Positions 17,877 through 26,667 of a stretch of DNA of 64,000 bases are shown in pieces (the stretch's first letter is position 1; each line of letters begins with the position of its first letter). The translations under genes were made by a program, and so were the position numbers. Origin of the DNA: Pseudomonas sp. B21-056 (GTDB lineage: Bacteria > Pseudomonadota > Gammaproteobacteria > Pseudomonadales > Pseudomonadaceae); contig NZ_CP087203.1 in NCBI RefSeq assembly GCF_026016325.1, positions 4,278,001 to 4,342,000 on the forward strand, in the 5' to 3' direction. A model generated the notes under the pieces. It saw nothing but the letters and a program-made list of their open reading frames with translations, was not told the origin of the DNA and searched no databases.

Positions 17877-18752
17877 ATGATCACCATTACCGCAGCCACC
17901 GGCCGCTACGGCCGTCTTGTCATCGAAGCGCTGTTGCGTCGTGGCGTGCCAGCCCCCAGTATCGTGGCGGCTGTGCGCAGCCCCGAGAAGGCCGCCGATC
18001 TTGCCGCTAAAGGCGTGCAAGTCCGAGAAGCAGATTACGATCGCCCTGAAACCTTGACGCAGGCATTTGCCGGAGCAGACAAACTCCTGCTCATTCCCTC
18101 GGTTTCGATCGGCCAGCGCTACGCACAAATGGAACGTGCATTAAATGCTGCGGCTGAAGCGGGCGTCGGCCTGATCGCTTATGCAGGCTTCATCAATGGC
18201 GAAGTCAGCACACTTCGCCTTGGCGATGAACACAAGCAGACCGAAGCATTGATCCGTAAGTCAGGACTTCCCTACGTCCTCCTTCGAAACGGAGCCTACA
18301 TTGAAATGTACGCCGGTGACCTGGGCGATCTGGGTCACGCTATTGAGACAGGCATCCTCCTGGGGGCCGCGGGTGAAGGCAAGGTGTCAGGAGCCAGTCG
18401 TGATGATTTGGCTCAGGCCGCTGCGGTCGTCCTGAGCAACGCGACCCAGGACAACGCCATCTATGAACTGGGAGGCAGCGCGTTCACCATGGGTGACGTC
18501 GCCGCTGCAATATCCCTTCTTACAGGTAAGGCTCTCACCTACCAGAACATGCCGGTGGCCCAGTACACCCAAGTGCTCCTTGGTGCAGGTTTACCTACCG
18601 CCCTTGCTGAAATCATCGCTGATACCAGTTGCGCCATCCAACGGGGTGATTGGTACAACGACAGTACCGACCTGCCAGATCTACTGGGGCGACCCAGTAC
18701 GCCCCTTGTCGACGTCGTCGCCGCTACGCTCAAGAGCAATGGCTTGGTTTGA
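17877..18752 (+). CDS. QorB-like NAD(P)-dependent quinone reductase / NmrA-family protein
   Basis: A 291-residue Rossmann protein of the atypical SDR (NmrA/QorB) type. It begins ITITAATGRYGRLVIEALL, a TGxxG dinucleotide motif near residue 7, followed by VAAVRSPEKAADLAAKGVQV and YVLLRNGAYIEMY, all as in quinone oxidoreductase 2. I start at ATG 17877, preceded by GCGAGGCATCCAG; an upstream in-frame ATG overlaps the previous gene and is less likely. The nearby WYL regulator may sense the same stress. Confidence 0.83.
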   Translation: MITITAATGRYGRLVIEALLRRGVPAPSIVAAVRSPEKAADLAAKGVQVREADYDRPETLTQAFAGADKLLLIPSVSIGQRYAQMERALNAAAEAGVGLIAYAGFINGEVSTLRLGDEHKQTEALIRKSGLPYVLLRNGAYIEMYAGDLGDLGHAIETGILLGAAGEGKVSGASRDDLAQAAAVVLSNATQDNAIYELGGSAFTMGDVAAAISLLTGKALTYQNMPVAQYTQVLLGAGLPTALAEIIADTSCAIQRGDWYNDSTDLPDLLGRPSTPLVDVVAATLKSNGLV

Positions 18753-18884
18753 AACGAATTCATTATGATGAGTACGTTAGTCCGGAGTTGATGCCGCTCG
18801 AAACTGCCCACACCGGGTAAAGATCGCTGCTCTTGAGGCCACCCGAAAGCTCAATGTAAAAGCGCTCGTACTGATGGAGTAAAT

Positions 18885-19568
18885 ATGTCGCGTAGCCATC
18901 GACTGTTCGACCTCCTGCAAGTGCTTCGTCGATATCGTGGTGCGGTGTCAGGCGAAGTGCTTGCAAGCGAAGCCGGCGTGTCATTACGGACTATCCGTCG
19001 TGATATCGCCACACTCCAAGCGATGGGTGCAGACATTGAGGGAGCTCCGGGTGTCGGCTACATGCTACGCCCGGGGTTTCTTTTGCCTCCGTTGTCCTTT
19101 ACAAGCGAAGAGCTGCAAGCACTTGTTGCTGGCGCACAATGGGTTAGCCGTCAAACAGACGGAGCCCTATCCCTTGCGGCTCAGAACGCACTCGCAAAGA
19201 TCGGCGGGGTATTGTCTTCAGATATGAGGAGCGCACTGGATGATGATGCGCTCTATATAGCTCGCAGGAGAGAGGACCTATCTGGTATCGATTTAATACG
19301 GGTCAGACAAGCAATCAATGAGCAACGCAAAATACGCATCATGTATACGGACCAGACTGGAACACCGTCTGAACGAATTATCTGGCCCATCATGCTTGGT
19401 TTCGTCGAATCGCGTCGGTTCATCGCCGGGTGGTGTGAGCTTCGTGAGGACTTCCGCCTATTTCGAACTGACCGTATTGTTACCGCCGACTTCCTGGATG
19501 ATCGATATTCTCGAAGTCGCCGGCAACTTGTTAAGGAATGGCGAGCTCAGCAAAACTTGAGGCGCTAG
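18885..19568 (+). CDS. YafY-type transcriptional regulator (HTH + WYL domain)
   Basis: A 227-residue regulator. Residues 1-60 form a DeoR-like helix-turn-helix (ASEAGVSLRTIRRDIATLQAMG), then a linker, and a C-terminal WYL-type ligand-binding domain (about 135-210) with the SRRFIAGWCELREDFRLFR segment in the place of the canonical pattern. WYL domains bind nucleotides or single-stranded nucleic acid in characterised cases. It follows the QorB-like gene by 132 bases on the same strand. GGAGTAAAT precedes the ATG. Confidence 0.86.
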   Translation: MSRSHRLFDLLQVLRRYRGAVSGEVLASEAGVSLRTIRRDIATLQAMGADIEGAPGVGYMLRPGFLLPPLSFTSEELQALVAGAQWVSRQTDGALSLAAQNALAKIGGVLSSDMRSALDDDALYIARRREDLSGIDLIRVRQAINEQRKIRIMYTDQTGTPSERIIWPIMLGFVESRRFIAGWCELREDFRLFRTDRIVTADFLDDRYSRSRRQLVKEWRAQQNLRR

Positions 19569-19595
19569 ACCGTTCACCGGTACACGACGCACCAT

Positions 19596-19623
19596 AAAAA
19601 AGGCGCCCTTCCAGGCGCCAAAA
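19596..19623 (-). terminator. intrinsic terminator of the acetoacetate decarboxylase operon
   Basis: A GGCGCC stem pairs with a second GGCGCC six bases away; read on the minus strand the hairpin is followed by six T residues. It lies 40 bases past the decarboxylase stop codon. Confidence 0.8.
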
Positions 19624-19662
19624 TGCCCTCCAGACCTCATGACCGAAGGACAGAGCGTACCC

Positions 19663-20454
19663 TTACTGTCCGTTCTGGAACCGTGCCGGCTTACGGAACA
19701 GACGGAAGTCGTCGAATTTCTGGCCGTAGACGAAAGGCAGATAAGCCTCCCGATCGGGCAGGACATCCAGGCGCGGGACCGTCCAGGTCGACTCGCCTTC
19801 GGTGTACCAGGCGGTCCCGACCGAGACGACTGGAATAGTGTCAAGCGGATCCCACGCCGTGCCGTTGAGCTTGAGGGTGCCCTTGCCTTCACGCTTCACC
19901 CGAAGACGTTCCTGATTCTTCATGCAGTTCAGGATCGGATCGTGCTGCAGCCCATAGCCTGAAGAGTGCGGCACCGCCTTGATTTCGAAGTCATAACTTT
20001 CGCTGCTCGAAGGCCCCAGGTCGTCGCCGAACACGGCCTCGATCTCAATCAGACGCGTACCGTTACGCTCACAGAAACCGTACCCTTGATGTCCGTCCCG
20101 ATAGACCTGGGCAATTCCGGTTTTCTTGGCCTCCCCCCACATCTCGCGACCAATGGTGACGGGCATGTCCCCACTGACGATCAGCACCAGCATGGTGGTG
20201 CCTTCAAGTTCCTTGTATCGGCAGTTGAGGGAAATGATTCCGCAGTCGAACTCGCCGCACAGTTCACTCTGCCAACGTGAAACACTGGCGATGGCGGTGG
20301 GCGTTTCGGGCAGGTCGAAACAGGGCGGCAGCACCGATCGCAGAAACTCGAATGTCGTTTCGAACTCAATCGACACCGCTTCGATCGTGCAACGACCTTC
20401 AGCAAGAATTCTCTGGATTTCCTGAAGCTCTTCTTTCGTTTTCACAAAGCTCAT
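19663..20454 (-). CDS. acetoacetate decarboxylase family protein
   Basis: A 263-residue protein of the acetoacetate decarboxylase family, which decarboxylates beta-keto acids through a Schiff base. The signature GREMWGEAKKTG (residues 102-113) contains the lysine pair Lys110/Lys111, one of which would be the Schiff-base residue. The conserved Glu-rich strand ERNGTRLIEIEAVF follows. Length is typical. It ends in a strong terminator and is last of a three-gene minus-strand set with a DJ-1/PfpI protein and a cupin. Family members without decarboxylase activity exist, so the substrate is open. Confidence 0.85.
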   Translation of the reverse strand: MSFVKTKEELQEIQRILAEGRCTIEAVSIEFETTFEFLRSVLPPCFDLPETPTAIASVSRWQSELCGEFDCGIISLNCRYKELEGTTMLVLIVSGDMPVTIGREMWGEAKKTGIAQVYRDGHQGYGFCERNGTRLIEIEAVFGDDLGPSSSESYDFEIKAVPHSSGYGLQHDPILNCMKNQERLRVKREGKGTLKLNGTAWDPLDTIPVVSVGTAWYTEGESTWTVPRLDVLPDREAYLPFVYGQKFDDFRLFRKPARFQNGQ

Positions 20455-20496
20455 GACTGTCGTTCCTGTCAGTGTTTTTATTGAAGGGCTGGTGTG

Positions 20497-21177
20497 TCAG
20501 CGCTTCAGGAGTTTCATCACCGCATCGGCAACGCCCAGCGAAGAGGCCGGGTTCTGGCCGGTCACCAGTGAGCCGGACACCACCACATGGCTCTCCCAAT
20601 CGCCGGCCTTCGAATACACCGCCCCGAGCGCCTTCATGTCGGTTTCCACCAGATAGGGAACGGCCTTCTCCAAACCGACGGCGGCTTCTTCGCTGTCACT
20701 GAATGCGGTGACCTGAACCCCGTCGACCAAGGGGCGCCCGTCGCTTCTACGCGCATCCAGCAATGCGCAACCAGCGTGGCAGATGGTCGCGACAGGCTTG
20801 CCCGAGGCGCAGAACGACTCGATCAGCGCCACCGAAACGGGGTTGTCGCGCAGGTCCCACAACGGGCCGTGCCCACCGGGATAAACCAGTGCACTGATCT
20901 CCCCCGCGGCTACCGCTGACAGTTTGATGGTCGAATTCATGCGCTCTGCCAGGACCGCATCCGAGACGTAGCGCTGATAAAGCGCGCTGTCCTTCAACGC
21001 CTCCACCGAGGCCGGGTCCACCGGGACTTTGCCACCTTCAGGCGAGGACAGGCGCACCGCCAGGCCGGCGTCGATAAAGCGGTAATAAGGCGCCAGGAAC
21101 TCTTCGAGCCATAGGCCGGTTTCGCGTCCGGTATCACCGAATGCGTCGTGGGAAGTCAGTACAAATAGAATGCTCAT
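20497..21177 (-). CDS. DJ-1/PfpI family protein (Hsp31/glyoxalase III-like)
   Basis: A 226-residue class I glutamine-amidotransferase-like protein of the DJ-1/PfpI superfamily. The nucleophile elbow is ATICHAGCALL (Cys near residue 143), with GGHGPLWDL before it supplying the usual Gly-His segment and an Asp/Glu-rich early motif DAFGDTGRETGLW. This group includes glutathione-independent glyoxalases and chaperones. I start at ATG 21177, which has TGGAGCG upstream; an in-frame ATG 24 bases earlier is possible. It is cotranscribed with a cupin gene (33 bases apart) and the decarboxylase gene. Confidence 0.86.
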   Translation of the reverse strand: MSILFVLTSHDAFGDTGRETGLWLEEFLAPYYRFIDAGLAVRLSSPEGGKVPVDPASVEALKDSALYQRYVSDAVLAERMNSTIKLSAVAAGEISALVYPGGHGPLWDLRDNPVSVALIESFCASGKPVATICHAGCALLDARRSDGRPLVDGVQVTAFSDSEEAAVGLEKAVPYLVETDMKALGAVYSKAGDWESHVVVSGSLVTGQNPASSLGVADAVMKLLKR

Positions 21178-21210
21178 CGTGGACGCTCCAGGCATCGGCA
21201 AACGTGGATG

Positions 21211-21657
21211 TCAGGCAGCGATCTGCTGGTCCCACAAGTCCTGGGCGGTGGACCAGGTCTGGTTGATCTCCTGTCCATCCGGGAGCTGCCAGGTGATAGG
21301 GCCGACCATTTGCAGAATGAACGTGGTGTCCGCGAGCATTTTGGTTTCCTCATGCTCGGCGCCGGTCGCCTCGTAGAGAAAGCCGTGCTGGACGCATAGC
21401 GCGCCGCCATTCTCCGGGCCGCCGCGCAACTCGAGGATGCCTTCGAACACGTAGCCTTCAGCGGGACCGTGGTGGATGTGCGGCATCAGGATCGAGCCAT
21501 TGGGGCAGAAAAACATCACGGTCCAGATGCCGAATTCCGGCGACACATGCAGCAATTTCCACTTCACCCCACCGGTATGGAATTGCGCGGGAAAGTCCTG
21601 CCATTCGACTTGATCGACTTGCACGTAAGCGTCTTGTGGTTTCTGGATCGTGTTCAT
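21211..21657 (-). CDS. ChrR-like cupin-domain protein
   Basis: A 148-residue single-cupin protein. The metal site reads PHIHHGPAEGYVFEGILEL (about residues 79-97), giving two His and a Glu, with a later His missing or shifted to GAEHEETK. Such cupins include acetylacetone- and dihydroxyacetophenone-cleaving dioxygenases. Start ATG 21657 has GCGAGGCCTGAA upstream; a 20-residue longer frame lacks support. It heads the operon with the DJ-1-like and decarboxylase genes, so a beta-diketone or aldehyde degradation step is plausible but unproven. Confidence 0.78.
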   Translation of the reverse strand: MNTIQKPQDAYVQVDQVEWQDFPAQFHTGGVKWKLLHVSPEFGIWTVMFFCPNGSILMPHIHHGPAEGYVFEGILELRGGPENGGALCVQHGFLYEATGAEHEETKMLADTTFILQMVGPITWQLPDGQEINQTWSTAQDLWDQQIAA

Positions 21658-21727
21658 TTCAGGCCTCGCAGTTTCCGGTTTCGATGGCCTCAAGCTACCC
21701 CCGGGTTTGCGTCGCACCTATCCAGAA

Positions 21728-21777
21728 TCGGCAATTGGGTCAGCCCTTGCTCCATTGCCGAAATTGGCTATTGACCC
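21728..21777. promoter_or_regulatory. candidate operator: paired ATTGCCGA sites
   Basis: TCGGCAAT (21728-21735) and ATTGCCGA (21754-21761) form an inverted repeat, nested with GGGTCA (21737-21742) and TGACCC (21772-21777). The second copy extends to ATTGCCGAAATTGGCTA, which recurs at 26668 and in weaker form at 24135. It lies between the divergent cupin and imine-reductase-like genes. Confidence 0.5.
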
Positions 21778-21851
21778 AGGCGTTATGCCCTTAGTTTTTC
21801 ACTTGTAGACCACCCAACGGGCACGTCTCGTCATCTATGAGGAACTTGAAA

Positions 21852-22733
21852 ATGGCTAAAACAATAACGGTAATCGGCACCGGCATGATGGGCTCGGGCC
21901 TGGCCAGCACATTGCTCGCGGCAGGTCGCAAGGTCACGGTATGGGACGGTCGTCCTGAAGCCACGCGCCACCTGGTCGCCAAGGGCGCGACGCTCGCCCC
22001 CTCCTTCGTCGACGCTGTGCATGCCAGCGAACTGACCATCATGATCATCAGCAGTGCTGCCGGCGGTGCCGCGCTCATCGAAAACAACATTGCCGAACTC
22101 GACCTGAGCGGCCGCTTCATTGCCAACCTCAGCACGGCAATGCCGGAAGATGGCGAGCGCTATCGGGCCATCGTCGAAGGCAACGGCGGCACCTTCATCA
22201 ACGCGGCGATTTCGTCGTACCCGGATCTGATCGGCGGCCCCTACACGGCCATTCAATACGCCTGTGCACCGGCCGTGTGGGAGGAAATCGCCGAAACGGT
22301 AAAACCCATGGCGCCCCAGGGCACGATCTACACCGGGGAAAACCTGACCGTGCCGCCCATTGTCGATGCCGCCATGACCGGCAGTTTCTACGCTGTCGGC
22401 CTGGCCGGCTTTCTCGAAGCGGCAGCCTACGCCAAGACCCAAGGGGTGAGTGCCGGGCAGTTGTCCGAGTTCGCCGACAAGATGCTGGATCTGCTGCGCT
22501 ACAAAGTGCAGAAAAGCATCAAGGAAATTGAAGCGAATGAATTCGGCACCATCCAGGCGACGGTCAACGTGTATCTGGATGCAGTGATCCAGTGGCGGGA
22601 TGCGCTGAAAGCGAGCGGACTACGGGCCAGCCATATTTCGGCATTGGCTGACGACCTGACCGTAGCCCAAGACGCCGGTCATGGTGAACTGGGTTTCAAC
22701 GCCCAGTACCTGGTTGCCAGCCTAAAGAAATAA
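21852..22733 (+). CDS. imine-reductase-like NAD(P)-dependent oxidoreductase
   Basis: A 293-residue enzyme of the 6PGDH/beta-hydroxyacid dehydrogenase superfamily. The nucleotide motif is [16 protein letters not shown] (residues 7-22), followed by [13 protein letters not shown]. The helical C-terminal half with [16 protein letters not shown] fits imine reductases rather than 3-hydroxyisobutyrate dehydrogenase, whose GxGxxxK lysine region is absent. ATG 21852 has GAGGAACTTGAAA upstream. It is divergent from the cupin gene and convergent with the AraC gene. The natural substrate is unknown. Confidence 0.8.
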   Translation: MAKTITVIGTGMMGSGLASTLLAAGRKVTVWDGRPEATRHLVAKGATLAPSFVDAVHASELTIMIISSAAGGAALIENNIAELDLSGRFIANLSTAMPEDGERYRAIVEGNGGTFINAAISSYPDLIGGPYTAIQYACAPAVWEEIAETVKPMAPQGTIYTGENLTVPPIVDAAMTGSFYAVGLAGFLEAAAYAKTQGVSAGQLSEFADKMLDLLRYKVQKSIKEIEANEFGTIQATVNVYLDAVIQWRDALKASGLRASHISALADDLTVAQDAGHGELGFNAQYLVASLKK

Positions 22734-22756
22734 TCGCCCGCACCTGACAATCCGTA

Positions 22757-22806
22757 ACGAGGGAGCTTGCTCCCGCAGGGCTGCGCAGCAGCAGCCCTTT
22801 TCCCGG
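22757..22806. repeat. short palindromic REP-like element
   Basis: GAGGGAGCTTGCTCCCGC followed by GGGCTGCGCAGCAGCAGCCC makes two adjacent small hairpins between two convergent genes. It may also act as a terminator. Confidence 0.55.
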
Positions 22807-22817
22807 CACCGCGCCAC

Positions 22818-23798
22818 TCAGTGTTGATGCCGGTGCGCGCCCAGGCGTCCCACTGTCTGGGAGGGCAGCTCCCCGAAGAACTCGTGGTAATACTTCGAAA
22901 ATCTCCCCAGATGACCGAAACCTGCGTCGAGCGCTGCGCCCTGGATGGTTTCCAAAGGCGACTGCATGAGCAGTTTGCGGGCGGTGTTCAATCGCACCGA
23001 CCGGATGTAATTGAGAGGCGTCATGCCCAGGACGTCTTCAAAGCTGTACTGGAGGGTTCTACGGCTGACCCGCAAGTGATTGCACAAGTCCAGCACGCCA
23101 ATGTTTTCATCCTGCTGGTGTCGGGCAAAGAACTCGCAGCTCTTCTCGACGATATAGGTGCGCGTGGACGGTGGAACCACGAGACGGGAAGAGCCGGTGT
23201 CGAAATCCAGGATCTCCTGTACGCAGCCAAATACGTTGGCCAGGCTCGAACGATCAGACGCGTCCGGGCAACCCGATTGCACGTGGCTCAGGTGCAACTT
23301 CAGATTCCTTTCGAAATCGATCTGCGTTTCAGCGGATGGCTGAATGAAACGCTCGAAGGGTTTCGCGTCGATGTTCAGGTGGCCATCGGTCCTGAACTGT
23401 TCCTGGAAGTCTGATTTTTTCACCGTCAGCATCAGGGCCTCGATGGGCGCCTTCGATACGGAGTGAAACGACCGGCCGGAAGAAATATGGAAGGTATTGC
23501 CGTTCACGTATCGGCCATTGAGCAGTACATCTTCGCTGGATCGCACGTTAACGATGACGATTGAATCGAGCGGCACATGGCAGATCTGCTCGATGTAGGG
23601 ATTTTCCATCGTCTCACGGGTGACCTGCACTTTTCCGGCAATGGAATGGCTGGCTATCGCCCCATGAAAACGGGCTCTTTTCTCCAGCTGGTGATAGCGG
23701 TTGTCATCCCACTCATTCAAGCCGCCCGCGTGTTCGAACGCGTCATGGGACTCCAGGAAACGGAACTGGGTGTCGGGTTGACGGGGTGACATGGGCAT
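22818..23798 (-). CDS. AraC-family transcriptional regulator
   Basis: A regulator of about 326 residues. The N-terminal two thirds is a cupin-like sensor and the C-terminal 100 residues hold the double helix-turn-helix (IGVLDLCNHLRVSRRTLQYSF, then ETIQGAALDAGFGHLGRFSKYYHEFFGELPSQ). Overall it resembles EutR/FeaR-like regulators. ATG 23798 is chosen; a nearby ATG at 23792 or a longer frame from 23846 cannot be excluded. It faces the NCS1 permease unit across a 505-base region and converges with the imine-reductase-like gene. A shared 17-base motif in front of neighbouring genes could be its site. Confidence 0.87.
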   Translation of the reverse strand: MPMSPRQPDTQFRFLESHDAFEHAGGLNEWDDNRYHQLEKRARFHGAIASHSIAGKVQVTRETMENPYIEQICHVPLDSIVIVNVRSSEDVLLNGRYVNGNTFHISSGRSFHSVSKAPIEALMLTVKKSDFQEQFRTDGHLNIDAKPFERFIQPSAETQIDFERNLKLHLSHVQSGCPDASDRSSLANVFGCVQEILDFDTGSSRLVVPPSTRTYIVEKSCEFFARHQQDENIGVLDLCNHLRVSRRTLQYSFEDVLGMTPLNYIRSVRLNTARKLLMQSPLETIQGAALDAGFGHLGRFSKYYHEFFGELPSQTVGRLGAHRHQH

Positions 23799-24303
23799 GA
23801 CGCGGGTCTCGCAGTGACGTGAGGTCGACACTTGTATCCGCTGCAATCTTTATACCGCGTGGAGAACTTAAAGGGGGCTTCTGCGCATCAGCAACGACCC
23901 CGATGGCAGCCCAAGCGTCTACCCCAAGCCTTGATCCATCGCCAGGAACACTGCCTTTGCAGTACAGAACCCGCCTTTGCCCGAACGACCGCATCGTAGC
24001 CTGGAAAGAAATAGGTCATGCGACCCAATTTGATGCGTTTTTACTCAGCCGTGCGCTCCTGGTTCGAGAAGAAACGACACACCCACGGGCAGGCCTGCGT
24101 CGCACCTGACGGTTGTTATCCGTCGCGGCTATCGATTGCCAAAAATGGATACGGGGTAACAGGGGCTCGGCGTAGGCTGGAATTCAGGGCGTTGCTGGAA
24201 CATTACCGGCGGCGCCCGGAAACATTGATCACCGCTGCCATAATAATTTTCCAGAACAGCCAACGCGGACGGCATCGCAAGAACACGTCCAGAGAGCAAC
24301 GAC
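23799..24303. other. 505-base divergent regulatory region, no convincing gene
   Basis: The region lies between the AraC gene and the small membrane protein gene. An ATG frame at 24018-24317 exists but has basic, low-complexity content and overlaps the real start at 24304, so I reject it. The notable element is ATTGCCAAAAATGGATA at 24135-24151, a weaker match to the motif seen upstream of two other genes. Confidence 0.55.
24135..24151 (+). promoter_or_regulatory. third, weaker copy of the ATTGCCGAAATTGGCTA motif
   Basis: ATTGCCAAAAATGGATA matches 14 of 17 positions of the site at 21754-21770. It lies 152 bases upstream of the small membrane protein/NCS1 permease unit. Confidence 0.35.
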
Positions 24304-24525
24304 ATGAGCAAAGCTGACGTTGAACACAGCACGGGACTGATGAATACAAGCGCGAGCTTGAACATGGATCTGTTGAAACAACTGGAGGCCCTGAACCAGG
24401 CCGAACACACCTCCTCCGAATGCTGGAGCAGTGGTGCATCGCTCGTTCGAGAGGCGTCTCTGTGGATCCTCTTCGGTGCTGCCTTGTGGGTCGGTACCTT
24501 GCTGGCTGTAGGAGCAAATGCATGA
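24304..24525 (+). CDS. small single-span membrane protein coupled to NCS1 permease
   Basis: A 73-residue protein with a polar N-terminal half rich in Ser, Glu and Leu (DLLKQLEALNQAEHTSSE) and one membrane helix at about 50-71 (LWILFGAALWVGTLLAVGA). Its stop overlaps the permease start in an ATGA junction, so translation is coupled. ATG 24304 has GAGAGCAACGAC upstream. No known family comes to mind; an accessory or stabilising subunit of the permease is the simplest guess. The ATGA arrangement and good codon bias support it as real. Confidence 0.7.
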   Translation: MSKADVEHSTGLMNTSASLNMDLLKQLEALNQAEHTSSECWSSGASLVREASLWILFGAALWVGTLLAVGANA

Positions 24526-26012
24526 GCACTTCAAACAGCGTCGAACAAGAAGCCCTGGCGGGTCGCTTGCCCGTTCTGGCCGGCAATCGGGTCTATAAAA
24601 CCTACGGCTCGTTCCTCTGGACATGCTGTGCGTTCAGCGCGGCGACCTGGGCCTTTCTGATCGGCAGCTACCTGCCGTTCGTAGGGGACTGGCGACTGGG
24701 TGTGATGGGCTACACCATCGGCCTGATCATCGGCATGGCGTTGGTGTCGCTGGCCTCCGGCGTCCCGAGTTTCAAATACGGCACCGACCCCATCGACACC
24801 GCCAAACCTTCATTCGGCTACCGTGGCATCGTCATTCCGCTGTTCGGGCTGCTGGCCACATTGATTGGCTGGTCCTATGTGGTCGAAGCGCTCACCGCCA
24901 GGGGCGCCGCGAACGTAGCGGCGACCATCACCGGCAGCCAGGTGACAGGGGACTCCCATGAGCACCTGGTGATTGGCGTCGCGCTGGCGGCACTGCTGCT
25001 GGTCTGGATCATCGCGAGCAAGGGGCCGAAGCTGTTCGAACGCCTCAACGGTTTTATCGGACCTTTGCACATGCTGATCACCGTGGTGATGTTCGGCATC
25101 CTCGTGCATAAATTCGGCCTGGAGAACCTGTGGCACAACCAGTTGCCAGCCGACCAGATGCTTTCCCACGATCCCGTCCAGGGCCTGGCGCTGGCCGTTG
25201 AGTTTGGTGTCTCCAACGCCATGACCTGGTGGCCGGTCATGGGCGGCCTGACCCGTCTGGTCAAGCACAAGAATCATGTAATGGGGCCGTCCATTATCGG
25301 CGTAGGCATTCTCGGCGCTGCGGTTGTTTCCACCGTCGCCGCCCTCGCCGCCATCAGCGCCGGCACCTATGACCCGACGATCTGGATGATCGCCGTGGGT
25401 GGGCCGGTATTCGGCTCGATCGTGATGACCATCGTGCTGACTGCGAATATCGCCACCATGGTCGTGATGATCTATCTGGCGGGCGTCTCGATCCAGCAAG
25501 TGAAGTTCTTCGCACGCTTGAGGTGGGAGTTGCTTCTCGCCCTGTTACTGTTGCCGGGCCTGTACTTCGCGTTCGAAACAGAATGGTTGTTATCCAACGT
25601 GATGAGCTGGCTGTCCTATAACGGCGTGATGTTCGTCGGCATCTCGGGCATTACCCTGGTGGACTATTTCGTGTTGAGACGTGAACGGCTCGATGCGCCC
25701 AGCCTGTTTGCCACCCACAACAGTCACTACGCCTATTGGGGTGGAATCAACTGGGTGGCCGTGGTGATCAGCATCGTTGCCGTCGTGGGATACCTCGCCC
25801 TGTACAACCCCGTAACCGTGGCGATGAGTGAATCGTTCCGCTACTTCGGCGCCTCCATACCGGTGATCGCGGTTTCCGGTCTGGCGTATTACCTGGCGGC
25901 CCGCGTGATCCTGGCGCCTCTGGGCAAAGGTCATTACGCACGTGCAATGGTCTTGAACCAACCCACGCTGGACCCCCACCCCAAGCCTGGCACCTTGAAA
26001 GTCAGCCTTTGA
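24522..26012 (+). CDS. NCS1-family nucleobase/cation symporter
   Basis: A 496-residue inner-membrane permease of the NCS1 family (cytosine/purine/allantoin/hydantoin type). About 12 helices span from residue 25. The family's TM1 region appears as SFLWTCCAFSAATWAFLIGSYL, and GWSYVVEALTARGAANV, NAMTWWPVMGGLTRLVK and SYNGVMFVGISGITLVDYFVLRR are typical. The start ATG at 24522 has GTAGGAGCAAATGC. An extended frame upstream overlaps the small membrane gene and is not used. Substrate unknown; the gene neighbourhood suggests a nitrogen heterocycle or amine. Confidence 0.9.
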   Translation: MSTSNSVEQEALAGRLPVLAGNRVYKTYGSFLWTCCAFSAATWAFLIGSYLPFVGDWRLGVMGYTIGLIIGMALVSLASGVPSFKYGTDPIDTAKPSFGYRGIVIPLFGLLATLIGWSYVVEALTARGAANVAATITGSQVTGDSHEHLVIGVALAALLLVWIIASKGPKLFERLNGFIGPLHMLITVVMFGILVHKFGLENLWHNQLPADQMLSHDPVQGLALAVEFGVSNAMTWWPVMGGLTRLVKHKNHVMGPSIIGVGILGAAVVSTVAALAAISAGTYDPTIWMIAVGGPVFGSIVMTIVLTANIATMVVMIYLAGVSIQQVKFFARLRWELLLALLLLPGLYFAFETEWLLSNVMSWLSYNGVMFVGISGITLVDYFVLRRERLDAPSLFATHNSHYAYWGGINWVAVVISIVAVVGYLALYNPVTVAMSESFRYFGASIPVIAVSGLAYYLAARVILAPLGKGHYARAMVLNQPTLDPHPKPGTLKVSL

Positions 26013-26145
26013 CTGCCATCGGGGGTGCGCTTCAGGCACCCTCGTTTGGAGGATTACAATCTTTCACAATTTCTCCCCTGTCGGGGCCTAAATACATTAG
26101 AGAACACGTCGATAGCTTTCGATATCACTTCATCCAGGATTGAAT

Positions 26146-26634
26146 ATGATTACCCTTGATACTCAGGCCTCCAGTGCCCGCACACTCCCCACGTTCAGCG
26201 CAGAGCAAACAAAGCCCACTGCTGAGGTGGAGCAGACGCCTGCGAACAAATCGTCTGTCGGTACGCAGGTTGAGGGGGTGAAAGTATCGCTGTCCGGCGT
26301 CGGACTTCAAAAAGCCGCGAATGAGCGCTCCGCCAATGCCAACAAGGACATTGAAGAAAGCGGGCTGCCTGACCAGGCGCAGAAAATCCTGAAGATGATT
26401 CGGGAGTTGAAGCAGAAAATCGCAGAAAAGCAGTCAGAAATGCAGGCGCTCATGGCCGATCAAAGTATGTCCCCGGAAACCAAGCAGGTAAAAGTCGGCG
26501 CGTTGCAAGCGACGCTCTCGACACTCACCGCCAGCCTGATGACAGCGAGCGCCTCCCTGGACAAACTGAGCAAGAATGGGACCCTGTCTGCTGCCCAGGC
26601 CCAACAGGTCGTCAAGCTGGCCATGAAAAGCTGA
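26146..26634 (+). CDS. FlxA-like coiled-coil protein
   Basis: A 162-residue protein with a disordered N-terminal 60 residues rich in Thr, Ala and Glu, the segment KVSLSGVGLQKAA that resembles flagellar/type III cargo N-regions, and a helical C-half with coiled-coil heptads (KILKMIRELKQKIAEKQSEM) as in FlxA-like proteins. ATG 26146 has CCAGGATTGAAT upstream; a TTG six bases earlier is less likely. It stands alone between the permease and an SDR gene. Secretion by a flagellar-type system is only a suggestion. Confidence 0.7.
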   Translation: MITLDTQASSARTLPTFSAEQTKPTAEVEQTPANKSSVGTQVEGVKVSLSGVGLQKAANERSANANKDIEESGLPDQAQKILKMIRELKQKIAEKQSEMQALMADQSMSPETKQVKVGALQATLSTLTASLMTASASLDKLSKNGTLSAAQAQQVVKLAMKS

Positions 26635-26667
26635 ACCCGCCTCCCCGCCCGCGCCTCGACACCTTCC

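Noticed and set aside
24018..24317. 99-codon frame in the AraC/NCS1 divergent region
   Set aside because: Basic, low-complexity protein, no ribosome site, and it overlaps the better-supported small membrane gene.
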